A DNA stretch of 48,475 nt. Source: Pseudomonadota bacterium. GTDB taxonomy: Bacteria > Pseudomonadota > Gammaproteobacteria > JAKBBU01. Both the position numbers and the translations under genes were made by a program. This document shows positions 8,535 to 17,707 of this stretch, one piece after another. Position 1 is the stretch's first letter. Each line of letters opens with the position of its first letter. Location: NCBI GenBank assembly GCA_021808365.1, contig JAKBBU010000010.1, positions 1-48,475 of the forward strand, written 5' to 3'. A model generated the notes under the pieces. The model saw only the letters and a program-made list of their open reading frames with translations, searched no databases and was not told the origin of the DNA.

Positions 8535-9120
8535 TGCTTACGACAGTTTCGTTCATATTATCTACCAATATTTATTGTCGCTCGATCTTGAAGTTGAGGT
8601 GATCCGAAATGATCAACTCAATTTAGACCTCATTGAGAAAAAACACTATCACGCGATCGTCCTTGGCCCAGGTCCTGGACACCCGCACGATGCCCACTAT
8701 CTTCCGCTGATCGATCGCTTCAAAGAAAAAGTACCACTTTTAGGTGTGTGCTTAGGTCTACAAGCCATCACCCTGGCGTTTGGCGGCCGTGTCGTTAAAG
8801 CCAATCACCTCATGCATGGCAAAACAAGTTTAATTTCGCATACAAATGTCGGCTGTTTTCGTGGATTATCCAACCCATTGACAGCCACGCGCTATCACTC
8901 TTTAATCGCTGAAGAAGCTAGTTTTCCGCATGATGAATTAGACATCACAGCCACAAGCTGTGATGATCATTACATCATGGGATTAAAGCACAAACATTTC
9001 AACATTGAAGGTGTACAATTTCATCCTGAAAGCATTTGCACAGAACAGGGATTAAATTTATTTAAGAATTTTTTTGACAGTTTACACAAACCCCATAAAT
9101 ATACAAACAATGATCAGTAA
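8515..9120 (+). CDS. trpG: Anthranilate synthase glutamine amidotransferase component II
   Basis: 201 aa class I amidotransferase, partner of the overlapping trpE. Catalytic residues: Cys79 (GVCLGLQ), His170 and Glu172 (GVQFHPES); oxyanion loop LGPGPGHP. The ATG at 8515, with GGAAGAGAG upstream, lies within the trpE end; a start 9 codons earlier is less likely. The 3' end overlaps convergent fur by 59 bp. The protein looks PabA-like in several segments, so it may serve both pathways; assignment to TrpG rests on the linked trpE. Confidence 0.85.
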   Translation: MNILLIDAYDSFVHIIYQYLLSLDLEVEVIRNDQLNLDLIEKKHYHAIVLGPGPGHPHDAHYLPLIDRFKEKVPLLGVCLGLQAITLAFGGRVVKANHLMHGKTSLISHTNVGCFRGLSNPLTATRYHSLIAEEASFPHDELDITATSCDDHYIMGLKHKHFNIEGVQFHPESICTEQGLNLFKNFFDSLHKPHKYTNNDQ

Positions 9121-9478
9121 TACGAAATCCTGCTTTTTGAGCGATTTCTTCCTGTCTTTTCTCAATAATGTCATCCACAAATTCTTCAATGTGCCCACAT
9201 TGAATGCAAACAAGATGATCGTGGTGCTCACCTTGATTGATTTCAAAAATAGAATGCCCACCTTCAAAATGGTGGCGAGTCACCAACCCAGCCGCCTCAA
9301 ACTGCGTTAAAACACGATAAACTGTGGCAAGACCAATATCCTGTTGGCTCTCCAGCAATACTCGATAAACATCTTCGGCACTCATGTGGTGATTTTCTGC
9401 CGCTTCTAAAATTTCAAGAATTTTGACACGAGGGGAAGTTACCTTTAAACCAGCATTGCGCAGTTCTTGATCACCCAT
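9062..9478 (-). CDS. fur: Ferric uptake regulator Fur
   Basis: 138 aa Fe(II)-dependent repressor. The winged helix occupies residues 1-85 (KVTSPRVKILEIL, LATVYRVLTQFEAAGLVTRHHFEGG). The dimerisation/metal domain has HHDHLVCIQCGHIEEF and a second CxxC (GVCVNC). The two CxxC pairs fit a structural zinc site. fur divergent from bamE is the standard gammaproteobacterial arrangement. Its last 19 codons, including the second CxxC, are antisense to the trpG 3' end. Confidence 0.95.
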   Translation of the reverse strand: MGDQELRNAGLKVTSPRVKILEILEAAENHHMSAEDVYRVLLESQQDIGLATVYRVLTQFEAAGLVTRHHFEGGHSIFEINQGEHHDHLVCIQCGHIEEFVDDIIEKRQEEIAQKAGFRITDHCLYIYGVCVNCQKNS

Positions 9479-9528
9479 TATGTACTTCCTTCAAACCCCT
9501 AATTCCTATTGCAGGATACCTATGTTAT

Positions 9529-9558
9529 TTCGCAAATTCAAAAAAAATCGAGTATACT
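9529..9558 (+). promoter_or_regulatory. Probable sigma70 promoter of bamE
   Basis: TTCGCA (9529-9534, 4 of 6 to the -35 consensus), an 18-nt spacer and TATACT (9553-9558, 5 of 6 to the -10), placing the start about 20 nt before the bamE ATG. It lies in the 107-bp divergent gap with fur. Pattern match only. Confidence 0.45.
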
Positions 9559-9585
9559 ACGCTCTCTTTTGTTTTTGGCATTCTC

Positions 9586-10035
9586 ATGATGATCAAACCC
9601 CATTTAAAAAGCTTCGTCCTCGCCTCAAGCCTCTTGCTGTCGAGCTGCGCGTGGATGCCTGTGTATAAATTGGATGTCCAACAGGGCAATATCATCACCA
9701 GCGATATGTTACGAGCGGTCAAGCCGGGCATGAGCAAGGAACAAGTTCAATTCATTATGGGTGAGCCCGTTTTAGAAAATCCCTTTGGCACAGATCGTTC
9801 CGATTATGTATATTATTACAAACCCGGCCATGGTAAAACCTCAACACGACAAGTCACCCTTTTCTTCAAAGGATCAACATTGGAACGCATTGTCGGGCCC
9901 ACTGAAACAGGCCCTCAAGATTCTCCGCCTCAAAAAGCAGCTGATTTGAGCGATTCATTGTCAACGGCTCAGCCTTGGCAAAAACCATGGACTGGGAAGG
10001 CTCCGAAGCAAAGCTTACCGACACCCTTCGACTAA
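9586..10035 (+). CDS. bamE: Outer membrane assembly lipoprotein BamE (SmpA/OmlA)
   Basis: 149 aa lipoprotein of the BAM complex that folds outer-membrane beta-barrels. The signal peptide ends in the lipobox LLSSC (Cys21). The mature domain has the BamE signature: [32 protein letters not shown], then DYVYYYKPG and a [13 protein letters not shown] strand. The C-terminal 35 residues are a low-complexity Ser/Pro/Gln tail. It ends 4 nt inside the convergent uvrA stop region. Confidence 0.93.
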   Translation: MMIKPHLKSFVLASSLLLSSCAWMPVYKLDVQQGNIITSDMLRAVKPGMSKEQVQFIMGEPVLENPFGTDRSDYVYYYKPGHGKTSTRQVTLFFKGSTLERIVGPTETGPQDSPPQKAADLSDSLSTAQPWQKPWTGKAPKQSLPTPFD

Positions 10036-12857
10036 GCCAACATCCCCTTCAAAAACTGCCCCGTATGTGACGTCTTATGTGCAGCCACTTTCTCAGGCGT
10101 ACCACAAGCCACCACTTGGCCACCGCCATCACCACCTTCCGGGCCCAAATCGACAATCCAATCTGCTGTTTTAATCACATCAAGATTATGCTCGATCACA
10201 ATCACTGTATTGCCATGATCCCGCAAACGATGCAATACCGTTAATAATTGCGCAATATCATAAAAATGCAATCCCGTGGTCGGCTCATCTAAAATATATA
10301 AAGTATTACCCGTATCCCGCTTCGATAATTCTCGCGACAATTTCACACGCTGCGCCTCACCACCCGACAATGTCGTCGCACTCTGCCCAAGCGCAATATA
10401 AGACAAACCGACATCGATCAAGGTCTGTAATTTACGTGCAATCGCAGGAACAGCATCAAAAAACACCCGTGCATCTTCAACCGTCATTTGCAAAACTTCG
10501 TAAATATTTTTACCTTTGTACTTCACTTCCAAGGTTTCTCGATTGTATCGCTTACCCTTACAAATATCGCAGGGCACAAAAATGTCCGGCAGAAAATGCA
10601 TTTCAACTTTAATAAGACCATCGCCCTGACAAGCTTCACAACGCCCGCCTTTCACATTAAAACTAAAACGCCCTACGGTGTAACCACGCGACCGTGCTTC
10701 TTGCGTGCCCGCAAATAATTCTCGGATTGGCGAAAACATGCCCGTATAGGTTGCTGCATTTGAACGCGGCGTGCGTCCAATAGGGCTTTGATCAATATCA
10801 ACGACTTTATCAAAATATTCTAACCCTGAAATGGTGCGATGTGCTGCAAGCTCGCGATGTAGCGCACCATTGAGCGCCACTGCCGCAGCAGGAAATAAAG
10901 TGTCGTTAATCAACGTTGATTTACCCGATCCAGAAACACCAGTAACACAAGTAAATAATCCTATTGGCAATGTCACATCGATATGTTTAAGATTATTACC
11001 TGATGCACCTAAAATTTTTAATAAACGGGTTTGATCAACTGATCGTCGCTCTTCAGGAATTTCAATTTTTCGCTTTCCTGAAAGATATTGACCTGTCATT
11101 GATTCAGTTGCTTTTTTAATATCTGCCAAAGAGCCTTGCGCAACAATTTTACCACCATGCACACCTGCACCCGGCCCGACATCCACGATATAATCAGCTG
11201 CACAGATTGCCTCTTCATCATGTTCAACCACGATCACGGTATTTCCAATATCACGCAAATGATTTAATGTTGCCAATAATCGCCCATTATCGCGTTGATG
11301 CAAACCGATTGAAGGCTCATCCAAAATATACATGACACCCACTAAACCCGCGCCAATTTGGCTCGCCAACCGAATACGTTGCGCTTCACCACCCGATAAC
11401 GTTTCCGCACTGCGATCCAAGGATAAATAATCAAGTCCGACATTCACTAAAAATTGCAATCGACTCACGATTTCTTTCTGAATTTTTGAAGAAATTTCAC
11501 CTCGTCGTCCACTCAATTTTAAACGCTCAAAAAATCGATGCGCTTGGCCCACTTGAAGTGCGCTGATTTGCGGTAAATTATGATCCTCGATAAAAACATG
11601 CCGGGCTTCTGTGCGTAAACGAGCACCACCACAATCATCACAGGGTTTTGAGGTTAAATATTTTGCTAATTCTTCGCGAACCGTATTTGATTCTGTTTCG
11701 CGATAACGACGATCCATATTGGGTAATACGCCCTCAAATGGGTGTGATTTTTTAACGATTTTCCCACGTTCATTCATGTAGCGAAACTCGATCACTTCCT
11801 TGCCGCTACCATAAAATAAAACCTGCTGATGTTTTTTCGCTAGTTTTTTAAAGGGCATTTCAACATCAAATTGGTAATGTGTCGCCAACGCGATCAACAT
11901 TTGAAAATAATACAAATTTCGACGATCCCAACCTCGAATGGCACCTTCTGCAAGACTTAAATTATCATCCATGACGACACGTTTTGGATCAAAAAATTGA
12001 TCAACGCCCAAACCATCACAGGTTGGACAGGCCCCCGCCGGATTATTAAATGAAAACAACCGAGGCTCTAATTCCATCAAACTATAACCACATTGGGAAC
12101 AGGCAAATTTTGCTGAAAATACGTGTTCTTTTTCTTTCTCGCCTTCAATCGAAATCACTTTTACTAAACTATCGCTGAGCTTTAAAGCAGTTTCAAATGA
12201 TTCAGCTAAGCGCAATTGAACTTCATCGCGCACTTTGAGTCGATCAACGACCACTTCAATATCATGTTTTTTATTAAGAGCTAATTTAGGTGCTTCATCT
12301 AATTCAACGACTTTGCCATCGATACGTGCGCGAATAAAACCTTGTGTACGTAATTCATCAAGCAATTGAACATGCTCGCCCTTGCGCCCTTGGATCACCG
12401 GTGCAAGAATCACGATCCGCATTTCCTTGGGCCATGATAAAACAGTATCCACCATCTGACTGATCGTCTGCGCTTCCAATAAAGTTCGATGTTCTGGACA
12501 ACGTGGTTGTCCAACGCGGGCGTAAAGTAACCGCAAATAATCATAGATTTCGGTGATTGTACCCACCGTTGATCGTGGGTTGTGTGAAGTCGATTTTTGT
12601 TCAATTGAAATCGCCGGTGATAATCCTTCAATGTGATCAACATCCGGTTTTTCCATCATCGATAAAAATTGGCGTGCGTAAGCAGAAAGCGATTCGACAT
12701 AACGACGCTGCCCTTCTGCATAGAGCGTATCAAAGGCCAAGGAAGATTTTCCTGAACCTGACAGCCCTGTGATCACAATCAATTGATTACGAGGCAAAGT
12801 GAGATCAATATTTTTAAGATTATGCGTCCTTGCACCTCGAATCGTGATGTGATCCAT
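10032..12857 (-). CDS. uvrA: Excinuclease ABC subunit A
   Basis: 941 aa DNA damage sensor of nucleotide excision repair. It has two ABC ATPase halves: Walker [10 protein letters not shown] (about residue 31) and GVSGSGKST (about 640), two LSGGEAQR signatures, and ILDEPS/ILDEPT Walker B motifs. Zinc-finger cysteine pairs are CSQCGYS...CPTCDG, CDDCGG, and CEACQGDG...CDICKG. The length is typical of the family. The start is 6 nt after the O-antigen ligase stop, with GAGGAAAA inside that gene's end. No LexA box is obvious upstream. Confidence 0.97.
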   Translation of the reverse strand: MDHITIRGARTHNLKNIDLTLPRNQLIVITGLSGSGKSSLAFDTLYAEGQRRYVESLSAYARQFLSMMEKPDVDHIEGLSPAISIEQKSTSHNPRSTVGTITEIYDYLRLLYARVGQPRCPEHRTLLEAQTISQMVDTVLSWPKEMRIVILAPVIQGRKGEHVQLLDELRTQGFIRARIDGKVVELDEAPKLALNKKHDIEVVVDRLKVRDEVQLRLAESFETALKLSDSLVKVISIEGEKEKEHVFSAKFACSQCGYSLMELEPRLFSFNNPAGACPTCDGLGVDQFFDPKRVVMDDNLSLAEGAIRGWDRRNLYYFQMLIALATHYQFDVEMPFKKLAKKHQQVLFYGSGKEVIEFRYMNERGKIVKKSHPFEGVLPNMDRRYRETESNTVREELAKYLTSKPCDDCGGARLRTEARHVFIEDHNLPQISALQVGQAHRFFERLKLSGRRGEISSKIQKEIVSRLQFLVNVGLDYLSLDRSAETLSGGEAQRIRLASQIGAGLVGVMYILDEPSIGLHQRDNGRLLATLNHLRDIGNTVIVVEHDEEAICAADYIVDVGPGAGVHGGKIVAQGSLADIKKATESMTGQYLSGKRKIEIPEERRSVDQTRLLKILGASGNNLKHIDVTLPIGLFTCVTGVSGSGKSTLINDTLFPAAAVALNGALHRELAAHRTISGLEYFDKVVDIDQSPIGRTPRSNAATYTGMFSPIRELFAGTQEARSRGYTVGRFSFNVKGGRCEACQGDGLIKVEMHFLPDIFVPCDICKGKRYNRETLEVKYKGKNIYEVLQMTVEDARVFFDAVPAIARKLQTLIDVGLSYIALGQSATTLSGGEAQRVKLSRELSKRDTGNTLYILDEPTTGLHFYDIAQLLTVLHRLRDHGNTVIVIEHNLDVIKTADWIVDLGPEGGDGGGQVVACGTPEKVAAHKTSHTGQFLKGMLA

Positions 12858-12863
12858 AATTTT

Positions 12864-14045
12864 TTATTTTTCCTCTTTTCGTAATGCTGTTGTTCCTAAC
12901 AAGACAGCGAGCATTGTAATGAAAAAATAACCAGTCGCTGATATAAAAAAAAGAGCATCGCAAAAACAAGCAATAATAAAGGTTACGATGAGGCCTTGTG
13001 CTAAGCATCGACTTTCAACACTCGATCGCTGTGTTAGCCACAGTGCTCGACCCAAAAAGATTAAATACAACAAAAGCCCGACTAATCCAACTTGTGAAGC
13101 TAGCATTAAATACTCATCATGCGGGGTCACCAAATAATGCCCCCAGCCTGGCAAGCCGCCTGTTTTTGCAAACTCTGTGTAAAATGCACCCGTACCAAAC
13201 CCTGTCACGGGTTTTTGCTCAATCAAACCAAGAGCAAATTTGGCAAAACTAATTCGAAAGCCCCACGATGTTTCTGAGTTTTCTGAATAATCTGCAACGC
13301 TAGAAACCGTTTCATGAATGTTATTTTTAAACTGATGATCGAGCTCTAAAAAAACACCTAAAAAAATAACAGCGCCTAGTGACATCGCCACAAATCCTTT
13401 CCAACCAAAACGCTGGAATCCAAACAAACAGATCAAGACAAGCTCAACAGCCATGCCTGTTCGACCCTGATTAATCAAAAACATTTGCAGCGTAAACAAT
13501 ACAAATAAAACAGCATAGGCCCAACAAAACCGACGATCTTGTGCCGCTAAATACAAACTCACATAAGCAGCAAAAGCCACAAAAAAACTCGTGATGATAT
13601 GATTATGAAAAATAGAATCTGCAGGCATCTTGGTGGGGATCCAACCTAAGAAAATACCATAAGAAATCAGCACAATGATCAAAGCACCTAATAAAAAAGC
13701 ATATACGGCTCGAAACATCATGGTTTTGCTACGAATCACGGGAAATAAAACAATTAAATAAGCAAATTTTATATATTTTAAGACTGCAGTCCATTGCATG
13801 CCAATAGGCGCTGTACTCCACAATGTCCCCAGCATCATTAACACAAAAAGTGAGAGTGCCCACGGAGTAAGCGGATGCTTGAGCATCGCAAGATAGTGTT
13901 CTCGTCGACATTGCAATAAGGAAAGCACGACTGCAATATTGATAAAAATATCACTGCCCGTAATCGACAACGGTAACATGAAGAGCGTCATGATCAAGGC
14001 CCATTGGCTGCCCTCCTCTATCCACTTTAATGCTTGAATACGCAT
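12864..14045 (-). CDS. O-antigen ligase/polymerase family membrane protein
   Basis: 393 aa integral membrane protein with about ten hydrophobic segments. A large periplasmic loop near residues 230-300 contains NSETSWGFRISFAKFALGLIEQKPVTGFGTGAF and HDEYLMLASQVGLVG, the Wzy_C/WaaL signature that carries the catalytic Arg and His. Such enzymes attach undecaprenyl-linked O-polysaccharide to lipid A-core, or polymerise it. The two glycosyltransferases just upstream on the other strand support an LPS role. Ligase and polymerase cannot be separated from sequence alone. Confidence 0.82.
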   Translation of the reverse strand: MRIQALKWIEEGSQWALIMTLFMLPLSITGSDIFINIAVVLSLLQCRREHYLAMLKHPLTPWALSLFVLMMLGTLWSTAPIGMQWTAVLKYIKFAYLIVLFPVIRSKTMMFRAVYAFLLGALIIVLISYGIFLGWIPTKMPADSIFHNHIITSFFVAFAAYVSLYLAAQDRRFCWAYAVLFVLFTLQMFLINQGRTGMAVELVLICLFGFQRFGWKGFVAMSLGAVIFLGVFLELDHQFKNNIHETVSSVADYSENSETSWGFRISFAKFALGLIEQKPVTGFGTGAFYTEFAKTGGLPGWGHYLVTPHDEYLMLASQVGLVGLLLYLIFLGRALWLTQRSSVESRCLAQGLIVTFIIACFCDALFFISATGYFFITMLAVLLGTTALRKEEK

Positions 14046-14232
14046 AGTTTTCCTAAATCTGTCGCTATAAAGCCGATTGGGTATACCATATTTGCCGTTT
14101 TAAGGCAAGTTTACCCATGCTGCCCACGGTAAAAGGCCTTCACACCCCTTTGAAAAACCATCTTGAGTTTCATACCCATTCGCTATACAGTTACAAACCA
14201 TCTAACCCCATCCGGATAAGGTAGCAATAAAA

Positions 14233-15192
14233 ATGCCAACTTTTGACTGCAGTATCGTCATCATCAATTGGAATACCAAAGATTTGCTCTCACGATGCTT
14301 ATCTTCCATTTCAGTGGGCGCAAAAAAAATCAGCTATGAAATCTTCGTGGTAGACAATGGATCCAGTGATGGCAGCCAAGGCATGGTTCAAACTTCCTTC
14401 CCGGAAGTACATTTAATCGCCAATACTGAAAATCGTGGTTTTGGATATGCCAATAATCAAGCCTTTAGGAAGGCACAAGGGCGTTACTTTTTTTGCCTCA
14501 ATTCTGACGCCTATCTCTCTGAAAACAGTCTTGATGAACTGGTTTCCTACCTCGATCAACATCCTTCAATCGGCATGGCTGTCCCTCAATTACTCTGCGA
14601 AAATGGGGATTCACAACCTTCGCTTTCAGTAATACCTGATCTACTTTATGAATTAGCCGGACCTTCTCTACGTGCTTTATTCCCTCAACGTTACTATGGC
14701 GATAAATTTAAGCCAAAAGAGCCTGTTTCTGTTCAATCACTAAGCGGTGCTGCTTTCTTAATTCGTAAAGCAATGGCGGATCAAATTGGCATCTATGATG
14801 AAGACTACTTTTTCTACTATGAAGAAACTGACTGGTGTTTTCGTACAAAAAAAGCAGGGTGGGAAATCTTTTTCTTACCACAAATTCATGTTTATCATGG
14901 TCGCGGGAAATCGACAAAATCCTATAAATTTGAGGTGAGAATTGAATATTGGCGAAGCCGGTATCTCTTTTTTAAAAAAAATCATTCACGCTGGCAATAC
15001 TATGGCCTACGTATAGGGCTCTTACTTCGGCAAGCGATTCCACTGCCGTTCAATCTTTTCTTAGGTCTGTTCAACCCTCGAATAAAACAACGAGCACAAA
15101 CCAGTTATAAGATTCTCCGTTGGCATTGGCAGGGCTGCCCTGAAATCGTCGGTTTACCAGGGCGACGTAAATCAGGTTTATTAATTAAATGA
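14233..15192 (+). CDS. Family 2 glycosyltransferase (WbbL/rhamnosyltransferase-like)
   Basis: 319 aa. The GT-A fold N-terminus CSIVIINWNTKDLL and VVDNGSSDGSQ bind the nucleotide sugar; LNSDAYL is the DxD-type site. GAAFLIRKAMADQIGIYDEDYFFYYEETDWCFR is typical of the WbbL/RfbF subgroup, which adds rhamnose or related sugars to lipid-linked glycans at the cytoplasmic membrane face. It shares a 4-nt ATGA overlap with the next glycosyltransferase. Donor and acceptor unknown. The upstream 187 nt hold its promoter but no clear -10/-35. Confidence 0.85.
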   Translation: MPTFDCSIVIINWNTKDLLSRCLSSISVGAKKISYEIFVVDNGSSDGSQGMVQTSFPEVHLIANTENRGFGYANNQAFRKAQGRYFFCLNSDAYLSENSLDELVSYLDQHPSIGMAVPQLLCENGDSQPSLSVIPDLLYELAGPSLRALFPQRYYGDKFKPKEPVSVQSLSGAAFLIRKAMADQIGIYDEDYFFYYEETDWCFRTKKAGWEIFFLPQIHVYHGRGKSTKSYKFEVRIEYWRSRYLFFKKNHSRWQYYGLRIGLLLRQAIPLPFNLFLGLFNPRIKQRAQTSYKILRWHWQGCPEIVGLPGRRKSGLLIK

Positions 15193-15956
15193 GTCCAGCC
15201 ATGTCATTGAGCGTTATTGTTCTTACTAAAAACTCTGCCGCCTCGCTGCGCCCCTGCTTAGAGTCGGTAAAATGGGCCGATGAAATTGTAATCTTTGATT
15301 CAGGCAGCACGGATAAAACATTATCTATTGCTAAAGAATATACAACTCATGTCTTTGAAACCGATTGGCCCGGCTTTGGTCCGCAGCGGATCCGTGCGCT
15401 CGCTGCCTGCACGAAGGATTGGGTTTTATCCCTTGACTCTGATGAAGAAGTGAGCCCTGAGTTACAAATTATTATTCAAACCCTTTTAAAAAAACCTCCA
15501 AATAATATTCACGGGCATTACATCAAGCGCCGATTATTTTTTTACGGTCAACCGATTCGCTTCGCTGTTGGCTCTGATGAACACATTAATCTTTTTCGCC
15601 GTGAACATGCAGCTTATAGGGATGAGCTTGTCCATGAAAGCGTCATCGTCAATGGAAAAATAGCTCATCTTCCTGGGTTGATCTATCACAATTCTTTTCC
15701 GAATCTTGATTCCTTAATCGAAAAAATGAATTACTACAGCGCTCTCGGTGCTGAGGAACGTATGCGTCGAGGACGCAAATCTTCATTTTCCGGAGCACTT
15801 TTCAAAGGTGTGTGGATGTTTTTCCTTAGCTATATCTTGCGACTTGGTTTTTTAGATGGAAAGGCAGGTTTTATTCTTTCTGCTTCGGCGGGGCAATCAA
15901 CTTATTATCAATACTTGAAGATGATCTATAAAAACGAGAAGAAGTTGTCAATCTAA
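15189..15956 (+). CDS. Family 2 glycosyltransferase (WaaE/LgtF-like)
   Basis: 255 aa. LSVIVLTKNSAASLRPCLESVKWADEIVIFDSGSTDKT and WVLSLDSDEEVSPEL are characteristic of the WaaE/KdtX-type beta-1,4-glucosyltransferases that act on LPS inner-core heptose. The middle segment RRLFFYGQPIR and the YSALGAEERMRRGR motif near residue 185 also fit. The start at 15189 is taken from the ATGA overlap with the preceding gene; an ATG 4 codons later is possible. The gene ends six bases before a strong hairpin. Confidence 0.87.
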   Translation: MSPAMSLSVIVLTKNSAASLRPCLESVKWADEIVIFDSGSTDKTLSIAKEYTTHVFETDWPGFGPQRIRALAACTKDWVLSLDSDEEVSPELQIIIQTLLKKPPNNIHGHYIKRRLFFYGQPIRFAVGSDEHINLFRREHAAYRDELVHESVIVNGKIAHLPGLIYHNSFPNLDSLIEKMNYYSALGAEERMRRGRKSSFSGALFKGVWMFFLSYILRLGFLDGKAGFILSASAGQSTYYQYLKMIYKNEKKLSI

Positions 15957-15961
15957 TGTAG

Positions 15962-15999
15962 GTTGGGTTAGCCCGGCTTCTAAGCCGGGCTAACCCAAC
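15962..15999. terminator. 18-bp perfect hairpin between convergent genes (REP-like, probable bidirectional terminator)
   Basis: Arms 15962-15979 (GTTGGGTTAGCCCGGCTT) and 15982-15999 pair perfectly around a 2-nt centre. It sits between the glycosyltransferase stop and the ssb stop, where a bidirectional terminator would be expected, though U-tracts are weak. The GTTGGGTTAGC/TAACCCAACA ends recur at 18321-18347, so it also belongs to a dispersed repeat family. Confidence 0.75.
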
Positions 16000-16021
16000 A
16001 AACTTTCTGCTTCATTAATAT

Positions 16022-16480
16022 CTAAAACGGAATATCGTCATCAAAACCCGCAGTACTCGACTCATAATTACTGCTGGGCGCAGACTGCGAAGAAGACCGT
16101 GAAGCACCACCTGAACGTGACTCACCATCTTGACCCGCACCACCTCGGCTATCAAGCATCTGCATTTCACCGGCAACCACTTCCGTCGTGTAACGATCTT
16201 GCCCATTTTGATCCTGCCATTTACGGGTCTGTAAACGACCTTCAATGTAAATTTTCGAACCTTTACGCAAATATTCGCCTGCAATTTCAGCAAGTCGGTT
16301 AAAAAAAACTACACGGTGCCACTCTGTGCGTTCCTGCATTTCACCTGTTTGTTTATCTTTCCATGCCTCACTCGTCGCAATGCTGACGCTGGTCACGGCG
16401 CCACCACTGGGCATATGACGAACTTCTGGATCAGCGCCTAAGTTCCCGATTAATATAACTTTATTGATACCACGTGCCAT
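16022..16480 (-). CDS. ssb: Single-stranded DNA-binding protein
   Basis: 152 aa. The N-terminal OB fold (residues 1 to about 105) begins [20 protein letters not shown] and includes [38 protein letters not shown] Gly/Ser/Gln-rich linker follows, then the acidic tip DDDIPF that docks partner proteins. Length and layout are typical. ssb near uvrA is common; here LPS genes separate the two. Confidence 0.96.
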   Translation of the reverse strand: MARGINKVILIGNLGADPEVRHMPSGGAVTSVSIATSEAWKDKQTGEMQERTEWHRVVFFNRLAEIAGEYLRKGSKIYIEGRLQTRKWQDQNGQDRYTTEVVAGEMQMLDSRGGAGQDGESRSGGASRSSSQSAPSSNYESSTAGFDDDIPF

Positions 16481-16556
16481 AAAACCACTCCTGAAAAAGA
16501 CTTAGAGCCAATTATACAGACTTTATGTTGTGAGACACAGGGTTTTTTCTTCAACA

Positions 16557-16580
16557 TCATTCCCGCAGAGGCGGGAATGA
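16557..16580. repeat. Dispersed palindromic repeat, copy 1 (TCATTCCCGC-AGAG-GCGGGAATGA)
   Basis: 10-bp arms 16557-16566/16571-16580 with loop AGAG, preceded by TTTTTTCTTCAACA. A second copy with the same preceding sequence lies at 17655-17674 in the same orientation. The CATTCCCGC/GCGGGAATG motif is widespread as a short palindromic repeat in proteobacterial genomes. Confidence 0.85.
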
Positions 16581-16695
16581 CAGTCCTGAGGTAATCGGAA
16601 TGATCACAAAAATAATTAACTTTTAACCAAATAGCTCTAACCATCGGATCGTGCCACTTGATTTTTGTCGATCGGTTGTGCTAAAATAAAAAAAT

Positions 16696-16731
16696 AGGTT
16701 GGTCACTGCGTAGCGGGGACTGGCCTTTTTT
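16696..16731 (+). terminator. Candidate rho-independent terminator on the plus strand
   Basis: AGGTTGGTC (16696-16704) pairs completely with GACTGGCCT (16718-16726) if three G-U pairs are allowed, and is followed by six T. Read as minus-strand RNA, those pairs become C-A mismatches. No plus-strand gene precedes it, so it may end an unannotated transcript from the ssb-DUF3800 gap, or be chance. Confidence 0.4.
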
Positions 16732-17464
16732 ATTTGGGTAGCACAACTAACCCATACCCTATATGATTACCTTTCGCACCGCGTCTGAATTTTTCTTCGA
16801 TCAATCGAAAATCTTCTTTTGGTGATTTTCCAAGTATGTGCCGTCCAATAGGGCTAACAACCAAATCTGCCATTTGTAAGCCAATAATATTTTCTGATTT
16901 TGCTCGCAAATTTAACCCCATAATTCTTTTTTCAATTTGAGTCGCTTTCATGTAGCGCGTGCCTTGAATCTTTAAGTTTAACCAGGCCAAATCAAGTTCA
17001 TGATCAAGTGTAGGTCCTCGCTTTTCTGCAATAATCAACCCTGAAGCAGCTTGATTGCCAATGTGCATACAAAAACGTTCAACTAAAATATCGAGACTTA
17101 AAAAATACGGGTCGACCGCTGCAAGACCATAACGTGAGAGATGAATATCTTTACGTATCACACAGGCAACAACGGTAAATTTTAGGCTGGCAATCAAAGC
17201 ATTGAGCTCATGATAGAACTTTGCTCGGAAAAGTGGATCAATTAACGCCTCAAACCCATTTTTATTGCGTGTAATGTCTGCAGTATGCAGAATGATGTCC
17301 GTTTTTCCAAATAGCCGTTTTTTAAAATCATCAAGTGCTTCTTTAAGGACTCCCTCAGCATAAGTCTGATCAACGATAATACCACCTAATACAAACAAGG
17401 GGTATGCAGGATCAATTGTGGATAAGTTATGATCACCTGACTCGTCCAAAAAAAGAATTTTCAC
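16730..17464 (-). CDS. DUF3800 domain protein
   Basis: 244 aa from a GTG at 17464 (product starts MKILFLDESGDHNLS). A canonical start 24 codons upstream would add a poor leader, and GGA lies 6 nt before the GTG. The FLDESGD motif and the later conserved acidic and QMADLVV segments define DUF3800, a family of unknown function with an RNase H-like look (conserved acidic residues after the first strand). It is often found in mobile or accessory DNA. Here the gene is isolated and flanked by two same-orientation copies of a dispersed palindrome. No function can be assigned. Confidence 0.75.
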   Translation of the reverse strand: MKILFLDESGDHNLSTIDPAYPLFVLGGIIVDQTYAEGVLKEALDDFKKRLFGKTDIILHTADITRNKNGFEALIDPLFRAKFYHELNALIASLKFTVVACVIRKDIHLSRYGLAAVDPYFLSLDILVERFCMHIGNQAASGLIIAEKRGPTLDHELDLAWLNLKIQGTRYMKATQIEKRIMGLNLRAKSENIIGLQMADLVVSPIGRHILGKSPKEDFRLIEEKFRRGAKGNHIGYGLVVLPK

Positions 17465-17654
17465 GTTGATTCCATCCCAATAAGAAACAAAGATAAAAAA
17501 GCTCACAGCTCGATCAATTTTTGAGCTTTTTTGCAATTCTTTAGGATATCATTTTTAATGAAGAAGACAAAACTTTGTTGAAAAGACACAGTACCTACAC
17601 ATGAAAATAAAAAAACTAAGATTTTCTATAAAAAAAGATTTTTTCTTCAGCGTC

Positions 17655-17674
17655 ATTCCCGCGGAGGCGGGAAT
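17655..17674. repeat. Dispersed palindromic repeat, copy 2
   Basis: ATTCCCGC (17655-17662) and GCGGGAAT (17667-17674) around GGAG, preceded by TTTTTCTTCAGCGTC. About 35 bp including the T-rich lead match copy 1 at 16545-16580. The 243-bp stretch 17465-17707 holds this repeat and no other feature I can support. Confidence 0.85.
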
Positions 17675-17707
17675 CCAGTCTATAAAAAGGGATCTCTTCA
17701 TTTATTT

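Noticed and set aside
16022-16293. Alternative minus-strand frame inside ssb
   Set aside because: Shadow ORF; the ssb frame carries the OB fold and DDDIPF tip.
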